Shown here one piece after another: positions 54,701-64,000 of a stretch of DNA of 64,000 nt. Positions within the stretch are counted from its first letter, which is position 1. Each line of letters opens with the position of its first letter. The notes under the pieces are model-generated. The model saw nothing but the letters and a program-made list of their open reading frames with translations, was not told the origin of the DNA and ran no database searches. The DNA is taken from the NCBI GenBank assembly GCA_016490735.1, contig JAEMWC010000013.1:1272501-1336500 (forward strand), in the 5' to 3' direction. The position numbers and the translations under genes are program-made. Source of the stretch: Pachyseris speciosa (taxonomy: Eukaryota > Cnidaria > Anthozoa > Scleractinia > Pachyseridae).

Positions 54701-57218
54701 TAAATAACAGTCTACGATAACATGTACTACACCAGATACAAAAACCACTAAATACCATCCTTTAGATGTGGCCAAAAAATATGTGTAAACGTATTCCTCA
54801 TCTAATGCAGTAGCACAGGACCCCGAGGAAAGGGTACAAATGAACGTTACAGTAGAAATACACTAAACTTTGTATATTAAGAAAATGAACAAAGGAGAAC
54901 CGAGAGGGAAATTGACCGACCTGAAATGACTTAAATCTCCCGCCAAAACTGTTAAATACTCCTAGCACCCCATTGATAGCCTACGATCCTCTCCATCGTA
55001 CCGTTAGAATATTAATTTCTGACTAATTCATTCCAGTCACTCAAGCGTCAGAAATTACTTAAATCATGATGCCATTTCCACGTCACGGCGGTGACTTTCG
55101 TGCAGCATTCTGCGAGCCCTGTCTGAGGATTTCATCATCAAAAATATGATGTAAATACACTGTTTTTAACAAAGCCACGACAAGCCCATTAATTTGTCTT
55201 GCAAAACGAAACCTATATCGCCTACTTTAATCGATGAAGTTCACGATAGAGCAGATGCAATTTTGAAATCTTACAAGTATTAAGAAAAATTGATCATTTA
55301 CCGGTTGAAGGCGATTGTAGCGTCCATAATTGAACCCACTCCTTCCTGACCGTTCCTGGGGATTTTCGTGGTCCAAATAAGTCTGCAGGTCCGTGATAAG
55401 GATTGTGAAACTAATCCCATTTGAGTGGAGGAGTTTGGCGAGTTGCGGATACACTTCCGCAGTCACTCGAATATCAACAGAGCCATTGACATGAGAGGGG
55501 TGAGTCCAGAAGTCCAAGTCTAACTAAAAGATATAAAAGATACTTTATAAGCTCTGGTATTGATCGTTTCATTTTATCATCATCATCATCATCATTGTCG
55601 ACATTATCATCATTGTCATCGTCACCATCATTATTATCATTGTCATTGAATTCGTCATAGCTTATCGTCTATTGTAGAGGTCATTATCAGTAATATCGAC
55701 ATCGTCATTTTCATGGTCATTATCGCTATCGTTATCGTTGCATCGTTATCATTGTTATGCATAAACTTAAACCTCTGAGGCTGGTTGTTCGAAAGCCGAT
55801 TAACTTAATCCAGGATTAGCGTAAACTGTGTTTGTTTTGGATGAAAGTTTCTTTTGGTGCTTTTTGCTCTTCAGTATTGACATCCTGTAATCTAAATGAG
55901 GGGGGTTCGGGCAAGGGGGGGGGGGGGTCTTGTCACGAAGTCACGATAGTAAATTTTCGATTTCACGAATCACGAAACTTCACTAAGGTCACGGAAAAAA
56001 TCTGATCACAATTCAGTGAAATTCAGCTACGAACTGAACTTGAGACATTCACGATTTATTTCTTATCTATTCACGATTCACAGCCAAGGATGTTTGCATT
56101 TCACGCCTCTCGGAGTACACTTCAATCCCGATTCACGGAAAAGTTTTTCCTTTATCAAATCATGATTCACAGAGCACAAAAAAGCCAGATCACGGCGTCA
56201 GGAAAATATCCTTTCCCCCCTCTAAAATTCTGCAGAATATCAGTGTTGAACAACGCTTGTGGATAGAGAAATATACTCCTTGGTTAATTTTTAATCTTGG
56301 ATGAGGGTTAATCGGCTCTTTGAACAACCGAGCCCTCATCATGTGTCATTCCAAACGGCGCGAAGGAATCGCCTAATGACAAGAAGAAGAAGAAGAAGAA
56401 CAACAACAACAACAACAACAACAATAACAACAACAACAACGACAACAAGTGCAAGAACAAGAAGGACAACAACAAGAATAACAACAAGAAATTAAAAGAT
56501 GAAATGAAATAGTTGGTATAAGATGTAGACAACATAAAAAAGTCGGCCAATGGCTAATTTTTGTTGAAGCTAAGACCTGCATGTTTATGCAGTTTTATGA
56601 CATTACTGTTTGCTGTACATAACATTAATAACATGCAACAACAACATTTGTTGTTCTTGGCAGGTTTTTTCCATTTCAGCGAAAGTACAGATTAACAAGG
56701 TTTAAGGCCCCGTTTATATGGAGAAAAGATGTCCCGGGTAGAAGGGTCACCCGCCTACCCGAGCTACCCTGGGCGAGCCAACTTTTCCTACATTTCCTTA
56801 CACAACTTGGCGAACCGTTTATATACGAAATAAAAAGTTGGCTCGGCTAGAAGGATGACCCGCCTAGCCGGGTCGCCCACTTTCGATGCTAGGGTTACCC
56901 TCCTAGCCAAGCCAACGTTTCTCCATATAAATACTTTGGCTGGCCTAGCCGGGTCAACTTGGTCAAGGTGAGACAATCAAAGCATGCGCGAGTGCTGCTG
57001 GCTCGGGCAAAGGAGAAAACTTTTTCTCATATAAACGCTCGCTTAAGTTGACTCGGCTGGGAGGGTGAACCTCTTACCAGGGACAACTTTTCTCCGTTTA
57101 AAAGGGGCCTGAGATTGGTGTGACATTATTCCATATACTCACATCATCGTTGTCCTCAAGGCTTCTAAGAAATTGTAGTTGAACTTGGTTTGTTGGAGTT
57201 GCGCGAATCACCCGATTC
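47216..57218 (-). CDS. CPA/CPB-like: M14A metallocarboxypeptidase (carboxypeptidase A/B type), partial gene model
   Basis: Secreted zinc exopeptidase family that trims C-terminal residues; made as a pro-enzyme. Exons, minus strand, 5' to 3': 57143-57218 (propeptide start, RVIRATPTNQVQLQFLRSLE), 55302-55523 (LDFWTHPSHVNGSVDIRVTA to the mature start FNYGRYNRL), 50965-51069 (zinc motif HAREW, His and Glu), 49185-49295 (LDWVIMPVFNVDGYEHTHT), 48224-48426 (GVGTSSNPCSDTYHGP, third zinc His in MDIHAYSQLW) and 47216-47303 (KALKNAGYGTQYRVGPSS). All have AG/GT borders and phases agree where neighbours are adjacent. Not found: the signal-peptide exon, the exon linking propeptide to HAREW, the exon with the NRNW/Arg substrate site, and the 3' exon with the catalytic Glu. 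They may be deleted, displaced by the insertions, or missed by eye. A/B specificity cannot be judged. Confidence 0.8.
47820..48060. repeat. CAACA-rich MITE-like fragment in a carboxypeptidase intron
   Basis: Alternating CCAACAAC/GTTGTTGG-type words (ACCAACAACATCCAACG, GTGTTGGGTGTTGTTGCAAG, CCCAACATATCACCCAACAT) give short internal hairpins, as in several MITE families. No clean ends found. It is followed by a (TTG)n tract at 48123-48155. Confidence 0.4.
48580..48738. repeat. Microsatellites TTG/TTC and ATC/ATT
   Basis: Runs of TTGTTG, TTCTTC, CAGTATCAGTGT, then (ATC)n and a long (ATT)n. Poly-Ile, poly-Thr and poly-Met ORFs across it are artefacts. Confidence 0.95.
51337..53118. mobile_element. 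TIR element carrying a Penelope-like insertion
   Basis: The left end AAGGTGATGTCACGCGAGCC followed by GATTTTTAACGCCGATTTTTAA is matched in reverse at 53078-53118 (GGCGTCAAAAATTTGCTCGT, then GTAACATCACCTT). The interior near both ends has the words TTTTAACGCAAC and GTTGCAACA typical of foldback MITEs. The Penelope-like fragment 51895-53060 lies inside. Confidence 0.68.
51895..53060 (+). pseudogene. Penelope-like element: RT end and GIY-YIG endonuclease, broken
   Basis: A broken plus-strand frame shows TDLYTKPTNKHQHLLYSS (end of RT palm), SYSRNFITKQIQRAADIPHR, then a Cys cluster CGKNCTTCPYISDG and, after a frameshift near 52700, MIQCNRCNLQYIGETK followed by DRFNEHHRTIDN, the GIY-YIG endonuclease of Penelope-like elements. 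The end HLKKAGLASRNIEHKT-like reading at 52980-53025 is the usual C-terminal tail. Stops at about 52052, 52427 and 52432 and frame changes inactivate it. Only the 3' part of RT is present. Confidence 0.75.
53119..55301. other. Carboxypeptidase intron, AT-rich
   Basis: Contains a (TTC)n tract at 54383-54420. ORFs at 53589-53774, 53824-54054 and 54192-54374 match no family known to me. I looked here on the minus strand for the missing exon between the propeptide and the HAREW exon and did not find it. Confidence 0.5.
55573..55765. repeat. ATC/GTC-type degenerate microsatellite
   Basis: (ATC)n followed by mixed ATT/GTC/ATC triplets, in the intron just upstream (minus strand) of the 55302-55523 exon. 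Confidence 0.85.
56380..56497. repeat. AAG/AAC microsatellite
   Basis: GAAGAAGAAG then (CAA)n with interruptions. The Arg/Thr-rich plus-strand and Leu/Ser-rich minus-strand ORFs are artefacts. Confidence 0.95.
56704..57112. mobile_element. MITE next to the carboxypeptidase propeptide exon
   Basis: Left end AGGCCCCGTTTATATGGAGA and the right end in reverse (AGGCCCCTTTTAAACGGAGA) form TIRs of about 32 bp. The interior repeats CCGCCTAGCCGGGTC-type words. Flanks TTA/TAA versus TGA leave the target duplication unclear. Its edge is 31 bp from the splice donor side of the 57143-57218 exon. Confidence 0.7.
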
Positions 57219-58490
57219 CTTAGAAGAATAAAGATTATAAACACCGTTATCTTTTAAACTGGCGTCCTCTCACCTCAACTGGCTGTAGCCACGTTCGGTT
57301 AACGCAAAAGTGCAAATATTATGTTATTCATAATTTTATAAATTTGTCGCTTTTTTCGTCTTCTTTTTTTTCTTTTTGGCATATTTTAAAAGCCTTCAGG
57401 GTTAACCAAATGGTTGAGAGAGCAGAAAGTAAACCACAATTTTTAATAAGATAACGACCTTTATTTTTAATCTGTAGACATGTTTCGATGATGCAAACAT
57501 CATCGTCAGTTACAGAATGTTTGAACCGTTAGGACTCAGTACATAACAACGAAGCGAAACATGCATAATTTATTGTGATGAAGTGACAAACATTTGGTAA
57601 CATATTTGAGTGAGTTACAAAGTGTAAGAAAGGATAACAAAAATTTGTTGGAACTTTTACAATAAGGTGAAACATGCATAATTAACGGAAAGAACAAAAT
57701 AATAATAATTATTATAAAAGTAAATTATAATTATCATTAAAAAATTTCCCAGAATCCCTTGAGGCTATTTTTTTAAACCTTGTAATTTTAACAATTTTAT
57801 ACCTAGTGGTGGATCACAACAGGTAAAGATAACATTTGCCATAAAATAACTGTTAACTCAAAGTTAGGGTGATAACCTCATTAGTCACTTGACTATCCCT
57901 GAATTAGCGTTTCAGGCTACTGTCACAAGATTTCTTGATCAATTTAAAGGCAAATAGGATATTTGAGGTTCCATTTGTGTGGGGCATTTTAAAATGACCA
58001 CTTGACGTCTGGCACTTAAAATTTAAGGGGACAATGCAGATGAGCGAGAAATTTGGTGGACTAGGTCGAGTGCTTTGTAGACTCAACGTTACTTTACACG
58101 AAATCGAAAATTTGAGAAAAAGTAAGGTTCCACCTGACAATTTTGGAAATAACTAGAAACAGGACATGACGTCACCAGTTACGTGGTCAGAGGGTTTGAA
58201 ATATTTTAGTTTGTGTTTAAAGTACATTAGTCTTCATAAAACGACAAGATTTGGCTGTGTTAATCTAGAACTCTTCACATTGTACCGTGTCTGAGTGATT
58301 ATACCTCCGTTTTCTAAACATAAGAGAAAGAAATACGGGCCGCAAGTTTAGACATTGCGGAAATTCAACGATTTCGGAAGTTTAAACCGAAACGGCGACT
58401 TCTGTTTTAGAGCCTTCAATTATTCTTTTGTAAGAGAGCTGTTTGTTTTAAAAATAAATGTTCAGCCTTCGTAACTAAAGGAGAGCATAC
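57219..58490. other. AT-rich stretch; possible Penelope-like tail
   Basis: 57450-57540 holds ACATGTTTCGATGATGCAAA and CATCATCGTCAG, a motif resembling the tails of Penelope-like elements on the minus strand. The 78-codon minus ORF at 57904-58140 is of no known family. The signal-peptide exon of the carboxypeptidase should lie here or beyond but was not identified. Confidence 0.4.
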
Positions 58491-59395
58491 ACCGAATGCA
58501 AATATGGCGGACCACTCGGTCGGCGCCCGGGAAGAGTCACATAAAAGCGAGGCTAGTAAGGCTTCGATGTTTTATTTTGACATCACCAGAAACGCTTACT
58601 TCGACGTCGATTTGGCTCGTTTTGTTTCGCCCTCCCTACGCGTTTTTGTGTTCCTGAATGCCACCAGAAGGGAGTGAAATCTTCCACAGCAGAGAAAGTG
58701 TTTTTCTCAGTTTCCCCGTTCGCCTCTTAGGGGAAAACAGACGAAGGAAAGGAGTTCGCTATATCGCCGAAGGAACTGTTTACGTTCAGCCTGGGAGATC
58801 TTAGAAAATGTGTAAGCAATTGCATTTATCTCCCAGTCGTTGTCATTTGGTCAATGCTTTTACTGGTTTGAACAACGGGGCAGTTGAAGTTCATTCGCTT
58901 GGTTATTACACCGTAGTACTTGTGCGATTCCGTGCGAGTGGACACGGACGTAAACAAAAACTTCTTCTATTGGGACAGAGGATGTCTTTCGAGAGGAGCT
59001 TTTCTTTACCTTGGGGAAGGTACTGGCCATGGAAATCGTGTTGGAACACCACCAGACACCACATGAGCTCGTCATTTAACCGATTTTTTAAGATCCTCTA
59101 TCCTGAAATGGTGATGTAGCGAACAAACTTTAGTTCCCGCGGCGATCCTGAACTCCTTTTCTTCGTCTCAACGAATTGCATTAATCCACTATTTTACCTT
59201 AGAGGTGAACGGTGGAAGATTTTTATCCCTCCCCGAGGCATTCAGAAAGGCACAGCGAAATAAAACAGACCGGATCTACGACGAATCAAGACTTTTCTGC
59301 AAAACAAAACATCAAAGCCTGACTAGCCTCGATTTCATGTAGTTCGTCCCGGGCGCCGACCGAGTGGTCCGCCATATTTGCATTCGGTGTATTTC
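58491..59395. mobile_element. Foldback element with ~280-300-bp arms
   Basis: ACACCGAATGCAAATATGGC plus GGACCACTCGGTCGGCGCCCGGGA at 58491 is repeated in reverse at 59344-59395. Similarity continues with mismatches (AGGCTAGT, GGCTTTGATGTTTT, TCTTCCAC, AAGGAGTTC) so that nearly the whole element is an inverted repeat centred near 58955. The ORF at 58808-59119 lies in the centre and matches nothing known to me. Confidence 0.8.
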
Positions 59396-60536
59396 ACGCG
59401 AAAATACTGCATTTGGCCGCCATTTTGCATTTGAAGATTTCCGGGTGGTATTGACAGGTTGTCTGTAGGGCTCTACCGAAATGTTCAGTCGGTGGCGGGG
59501 CCAAGAGTAATTTCATAAATACATTAAGAGTCTCTAAGTTTTCGTCAAACAAGAAAATAAGAAAATGGATATTTTGGTTATATCGGGTGGAGAAAATATT
59601 TTATAAGCGCCGGACACACCTCCCCACAAAAAATATGTATTGACTTCCCCCTTGATTCATTCAAACGTTTGGCGCCTTTCGAGTAAACACAGTTCGATGT
59701 TGTTTTGGACAATTTCAACTTTAAAATTGCTATTGGGTTGCTTTTCTCAAATGAATCACAGCTGGAGAGGTCTATTTACTTGTTTTTGAGCGACTTTGCC
59801 TGTCAATTTACGCAGACTCGCAGATTTTACGTTGAAGATAACATCTACGTGATGCGGTGCTGTTTACAGCTCAGCTGTATGACTCTGGCAGTTGCGTGAA
59901 ACGTCTCAGTCCGAAGTGCTGATCCCAGAAGAATAAAAGAACCATGAGAGCGATGACTATTTTGGAAGAATTTTAACATTCTTACCAGCCTCTTAAGGTT
60001 GGAGTTGGTTGACGATTTCGTTATAACAGAATTGAAGGAGCCAAGAAGTGTCATGGCCTCGGCAGTCCAGCAAAAATGACAACACAGCATGGACAATTAT
60101 AATTAACTTTGAAGCGAAACTATTTATTCCAGGATTTAGGAGGCAGTCTGGTAAGCGATATTTTCAGTCATATCAGTTTGAATAGCTATTGTCATGTTTG
60201 AACGTCGTCGATTAATGACAAGATCACATTGGGAATTAATTCTGTTCACTGAACCGCATGCAAAGCTTTTCGCTTTTTCACAGCTTTTACACGGAGGTGT
60301 AGCTTTAGTGATAAATCCCAAATTGAATCCCGAATCAGATTATATTTTACCGTTTATTTTACGATTAGTTTCGACAGAAATGGAAAATCGTTGCGAATTA
60401 CTACCGAGCGAGTTTGTTCAAGATTTTATCCGGACAGCTAGCGTACGCAGTGATGAATTCCAAGAACCGGACTTTGATTTTTCGATTAGTTATAGAAACA
60501 GAAACTCGCGTTGTGATAGTACCAAGCAAATTTGTC
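59396..60536. other. No gene recognised; 120-codon ORF at 60194-60556
   Basis: 60240-60535 resembles 61560-61780 (GGTGTAGCTTTAGT, GATAGTACCAAGCAAATTTG), so the 60194-60556 ORF is part of a diverged repeat pair, interrupted at its end by the MITE at 60540. No protein family recognised. Confidence 0.45.
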
Positions 60537-60539
60537 AAT

Positions 60540-60833
60540 GGCCGTTTTCACACTAGAGACGAACAAATCGTCTGGACGGACAAATCGTCTCAGACGGACA
60601 AGTCCTCTTAGTGTGAAAACGGGACGAACAAATTTTTAGACGAACAAACCGTCTGAATTTGTCCGTCTGTTTGTCCGTCTATGAAGACGATTTTTAGTAG
60701 ACGATTTGTCCATCCAGACGAACAAGTCGACTAAAGTACGACCTAAATTCACATCAGATGAACAACAGCCGGACAAATCGTCAGACGATTTGTCCGTCCA
60801 GACGATTTGTTCGTCTCTAGTGTGAAAACGGCC
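60540..60833. mobile_element. 294-bp MITE with perfect ends and AAT duplication
   Basis: GGCCGTTTTCACACTAGAGA followed by CGAACAAATCGTCTGGACGG at the left is exactly mirrored at the right. AAT occurs at 60537-60539 and 60834-60836. The interior is built of GACGGACAAATCGTCT-type words and contains a second copy of the end (TTAGTGTGAAAACGGGACGAAC, about 60608). Confidence 0.85.
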
Positions 60834-60836
60834 AAT

Positions 60837-61868
60837 GAGTTTGGTCGAGCGAACAGCTTTAAGGAAGGCTTTAAAGCTTAATAAGTATGAGACTTAAATC
60901 AATTTGAAGCAAGGAAGTTGAATTAACCTTTCCTATGAGAAAACAGGTTTATTTTATTTGATAAAGCAGTGTAAAAATGCATTTTGCTTATCAAAATAGT
61001 TTTAAGCCAGTGTAAGCTTATTTCAGAATTACAGCATCAGGAAGTTTTCAGCTTTTTTGACTAGGCTAAGAGTGATCTAAATTTTTATTACAGAAAACCA
61101 GTTTCTTACTGTTGACTTTTACATGTGACATATTTTACCATTTGTTGTTGTTTGATAATAATCAATCAACCTCCAATTACATTGATCAGTTTTAAACAAT
61201 TTTGTTTTGTTTATTTTGAGATCTCACCATAACATTTCTTGAATTACTTTATTCTGTGGTGTGTACAATGTGAATTATTCTACTCAAGTCTGTAGGTGAC
61301 CTACAAGCATCATGCTCTACAAGCATTTTGTATGTGCAACTTTACCTTTGGAAATATTTGTCCTGTGCAAAGAGGGGGACAAAAAATGACAATGTTTACA
61401 ACAATATTTCCACGTGCCACTGACTCTAAATAGTGACACAGGTCCGGCGTTTAGCATCTGAAATGACAACTCTTGCAATTTATCAGAAATTAAAGTGCTA
61501 TACCCTGCAACTTTTGATAGCAAAATGTTTTAACCACGTGCGTGAAAGCTGGTCGATTTATGACAAGCTTATATTTCTTACTTATTGTAGCTTTTTCATT
61601 CCTTGTTCCTGGCTCGGTGTAGCTTTAGTTAGTGATAAGTCCTGAATTGTATCTGGAATCATTTTTGACCTCTTTTTTTTTTTTTTTTTTTGTTCAGTTA
61701 GTTTAACAGAGACTCAAACTCAAAACCAGAAACAGAAACTTGTGATAGCACCAAGCAAATTTGTCCATGATTTAGTTAAGTGAATAGGTTCATGGAAGAA
61801 GAATACTCCCTTATCACGCACAGCCATCTTGGATTGTGTGGTGCACCAAAGCGAGGCTGGACGGGCAG
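60837..61868. other. AT-rich stretch, no gene recognised
   Basis: Contains the second member of the diverged repeat pair noted at 60240-60535 (about 61560-61780) and a T run at 61671-61691. ORFs at 61317-61523 and 61433-61645 match nothing known. Confidence 0.45.
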
Positions 61869-62910
61869 AAAGTTCTTGGGGAAGGGTTGCGTTACAATGT
61901 TTTCAGTGAGTGGAGATACACGCAATCATGACCCACGATCATTGCTGTAGTATGCTGTACTAACGACAAGCGAAACGAAAGTAGCGAGAATTTGTCGTTT
62001 TTCAGCTTTCCCTCAAATCCCTCACAGAGATCGCAGTGGATTGCCGCGATAACGCGAGATGAAAGGCCGCTTTTGGGGGTGAGTGTGTTGAGTCGTCTTG
62101 TCACACACACGTGTTCATACCAGTGGCCGACTTTTTCCTTCGATTTAAGACTCAGCTACCATGTTTTATTCATGAAATATTTACCCAATACCTATCCAGA
62201 GCAACTGCCGTCAATTATTTGAATCTACCAGTGTTCTTTGAGCTTACTTTAGATTTTTTGCCGCTTTTGGTCCAAGTTGTCAAACATTCATGGTAGTGAT
62301 TTGTTTTGTTTTCATTGACTCGGATTTGGCTATCTGTATTCAATGAGATTCTCCCGTGTTGTCAGCGTTTTAATTTGTTGTTTCATTTGTTGTTTATCTT
62401 GTGGGCGGTTTTTATTGACCTTGGGCTATGCAAACTGCGATGGCACAGCTCCTGGTTTTAGACTTGGAAGCCCGGTTATAATTTTATTATCGCTTCAGGT
62501 GTCGCTTGGCTTGAAGTGAGCGCAGCGCAGAAGAGTAAAGCCTTTGTTGTTCTACGATGTAAGGAGACTGGTAGAATCGACTGCAGTTGCTTTGGATATT
62601 TATTGAGTAAATACTTCATGCGTTAGCTGAGTCTTAAATCGAAAGAAAAAGTCGAACACATACCGTTGGCGAGTTTACTCGCTGGTCACGACTCGACTAA
62701 CTAACTCCAAAAAGCGGCCCTTCATCTCGCTTTATCAAGGCAATCTACTGTGATCTCTGTGAGAGTTTTGAAGGAAAGTTGAAAAACGACAAATTATCGC
62801 CACTGTCGTTTCGCTTGTCGTTATTAAAGCATACTACAACAATGATCGTGGGTCATGATTGCGTGTATCTCCACTCAAAACATTGTAACGCAACCCTCCC
62901 CCAAGAACTA
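61869..62910. mobile_element. Large foldback element with ~350-bp arms
   Basis: AGTTCTTGGGGAAGGGTTGC at 61871, continuing GTTACAATG, GGAGATACACGCAATCATGA, CCACGATCATTG and beyond to about 62260, is mirrored from 62910 back to about 62555 with modest divergence. The arms close on a ~290-bp centre of unknown sequence. The ORFs within arms (61892-62110, 61992-62222) are artefacts. No target duplication identified. Confidence 0.8.
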
Positions 62911-62934
62911 AATATCTTTTTTTTTTTTTACAAG

Positions 62935-63640
62935 TGTTAGAATTATTGTAAGTTATAAATGGTTGAGCTGTAAAGCAATTTACAAGGGATATATGTTGAC
63001 AGGGGTCTATGGATATGTGATACACTGCAAAGAAACAGACACGAACAGGCGAATGATGCCTGTTGTCACATATCGGAAAACGTCGATTCACCTTTGAAGT
63101 CTGAACAACTAATATGTTAAGAGAAGTGTCCATACGAATGTTTGCAAGTTCAACATCGAGAAGAAAGCTTCAAACATGACCGAACTTAACTCCAGATGTT
63201 TTGAATTAGACTGCCGCGTTTCCCCATGGCCGCTCCATACTAAACTAATTTTGAGCGGTTATACATTTTGTTGAATAACTCAAGTACGGGACATCGCACA
63301 CCCCTGAGACATTAATGGGTATTTTATTTACTACTTTTCCTCAATATCTCAATTTCTGATCATTAGTTTTTGAATGATAAGCAATTTTATTTACGTGACG
63401 TGAAACTGACCGGAGAAACCTTACTCTCTTTCTTATGTTTCAAATGACGTATTTGTAAACAGATTATTTTTTTCTCCACACATTTCACCGAGACTCCATT
63501 AACGTTTATGCCAAAGAATCCTACATCGTTTGATAAGCGTTTCCTTTCTAAAACACTTAGCAGAAATATTAATCGAAGCGAACACAAGTGTGCTTAGTTT
63601 TTTGCAATACTTACATTATTTTTACCTCATTAGCTATGCT
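62935..63640 (-). repeat. R1 dispersed repeat, copy 3
   Basis: Reverse of the R1 unit: TGTTGTCACATATCGGAAAA and CGTCGATTCACC, GAAGTCTGAACAACTAATAT, CATTTCACCGAGACTCCATT. It holds one sub-unit rather than two and lacks the solo LTR. The minus ORFs 62834-63133 and 63387-63587 are the repeat read as codons. Confidence 0.72.
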
Positions 63641-63803
63641 GAACCTCAGTTGTCTGGAGGTCATTGTTACTGCCTCTGATGTAAATATCTTCTAGTAACA
63701 CCTACCGTGGGTTTTTTTCTTTCTTTCTTTCTTTTTTTTTTTTTATTTCGTCTCTCTTTTTCTTCCTCTTTCATAAATATTTCAGTTTTACTGGTGTTAT
63801 TAT

Positions 63804-64000
63804 TGAGTGTGAATGATATATGAAATAAATCATACATGAACTGCGGAAATGAAATCAAATGAAGAATGATCCTCGCAGTTGTGAAAGCAATTTATGCAAT
63901 TGCGAAAAGAAGCCTGAAAAAAAAAATTTTCAGGACTTCAACGGAGTTTGAACCCGTGACCTCGCGATTACCGGTGCGATGCTCTAACCAACTGAGCTAT
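63804..64000 (-). mobile_element. Thr-like tRNA SINE, cut by the window end
   Basis: Tail from 63804 (GAGTGTGAATGATATATGAA) followed by the tRNA-like head from 63934, missing its last six bases at the window edge. Same family as the block at 6605-7694. A CTTT/poly-T tract precedes it at 63716-63742. Confidence 0.75.

Noticed and set aside
60194..60556. 120-codon ORF as a host gene
   Set aside because: It belongs to a diverged repeat pair with 61560-61780 and runs into the MITE at 60540; no family pattern.

Overview
The window looks like nuclear DNA of an invertebrate animal, most likely a cnidarian of the anthozoan (coral or sea-anemone) type. Genes have introns with GT/AG borders. Intergenic DNA is AT-rich and holds many kinds of mobile element: PIF/Harbinger, BEL/Pao, a CR1/L2-like LINE, a Penelope-like element, Polinton/adintovirus-like DNA, tRNA-headed SINEs and many foldback MITEs. 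The host assignment is inference; no species-diagnostic gene is present.

Layout. 228-3582: decayed exons of a ZNFX1-type antiviral/RNA helicase, cut by a MITE. 3905-7760: four head-to-tail copies of an ~850-bp repeat, the last split by a block of four tRNA-like SINE heads bounded by a 14-bp target duplication. 7886-16000: an 8.1-kb PIF/Harbinger transposon with matching ends and a 3-bp duplication, a complete spliced Myb-like accessory gene and a broken DDE transposase; a dispersed repeat (R1) sits in its intron. 16076-19021: a SINE, a fifth copy of the ~850-bp repeat, and a TIR element carrying a SINE and a MITE. 19022-21256: nothing recognised. 21257-31459: a BEL/Pao retroelement on the minus strand, split by a minus-strand LINE (26236-30828).

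31463-46120 is the most interesting part: relics of a Polinton/adintovirus-like element. The left half (31.5-38.9 kb, GC-rich at its start) has a 101-nt hairpin, protein-primed family-B DNA polymerase, integrase, a zinc-ribbon-like ORF, a small hydrophobic protein and a repeat-rich fibre-like ORF. After an R1 repeat carrying a solo LTR (38.9-40.6 kb) comes a plus-strand morphogenesis cassette in usual virus order: two penton-like genes, a pX-like basic protein, double-jelly-roll capsid protein, adenain-like protease, packaging ATPase and two small conserved genes. Nearly all are broken by stops or frameshifts, so this is a fossil of an integrated virus-like element rather than an active one.

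47216-57218: a minus-strand M14 metallocarboxypeptidase gene. Five exons can be placed to the base, but exons that should carry the substrate-binding Arg and the catalytic Glu were not found. Its introns hold a Penelope-like fragment inside a TIR element, microsatellites and a MITE. 57219-64000: no convincing gene, but two large foldback elements, a perfect-ended MITE, a minus-strand R1 copy and a truncated SINE at the edge.
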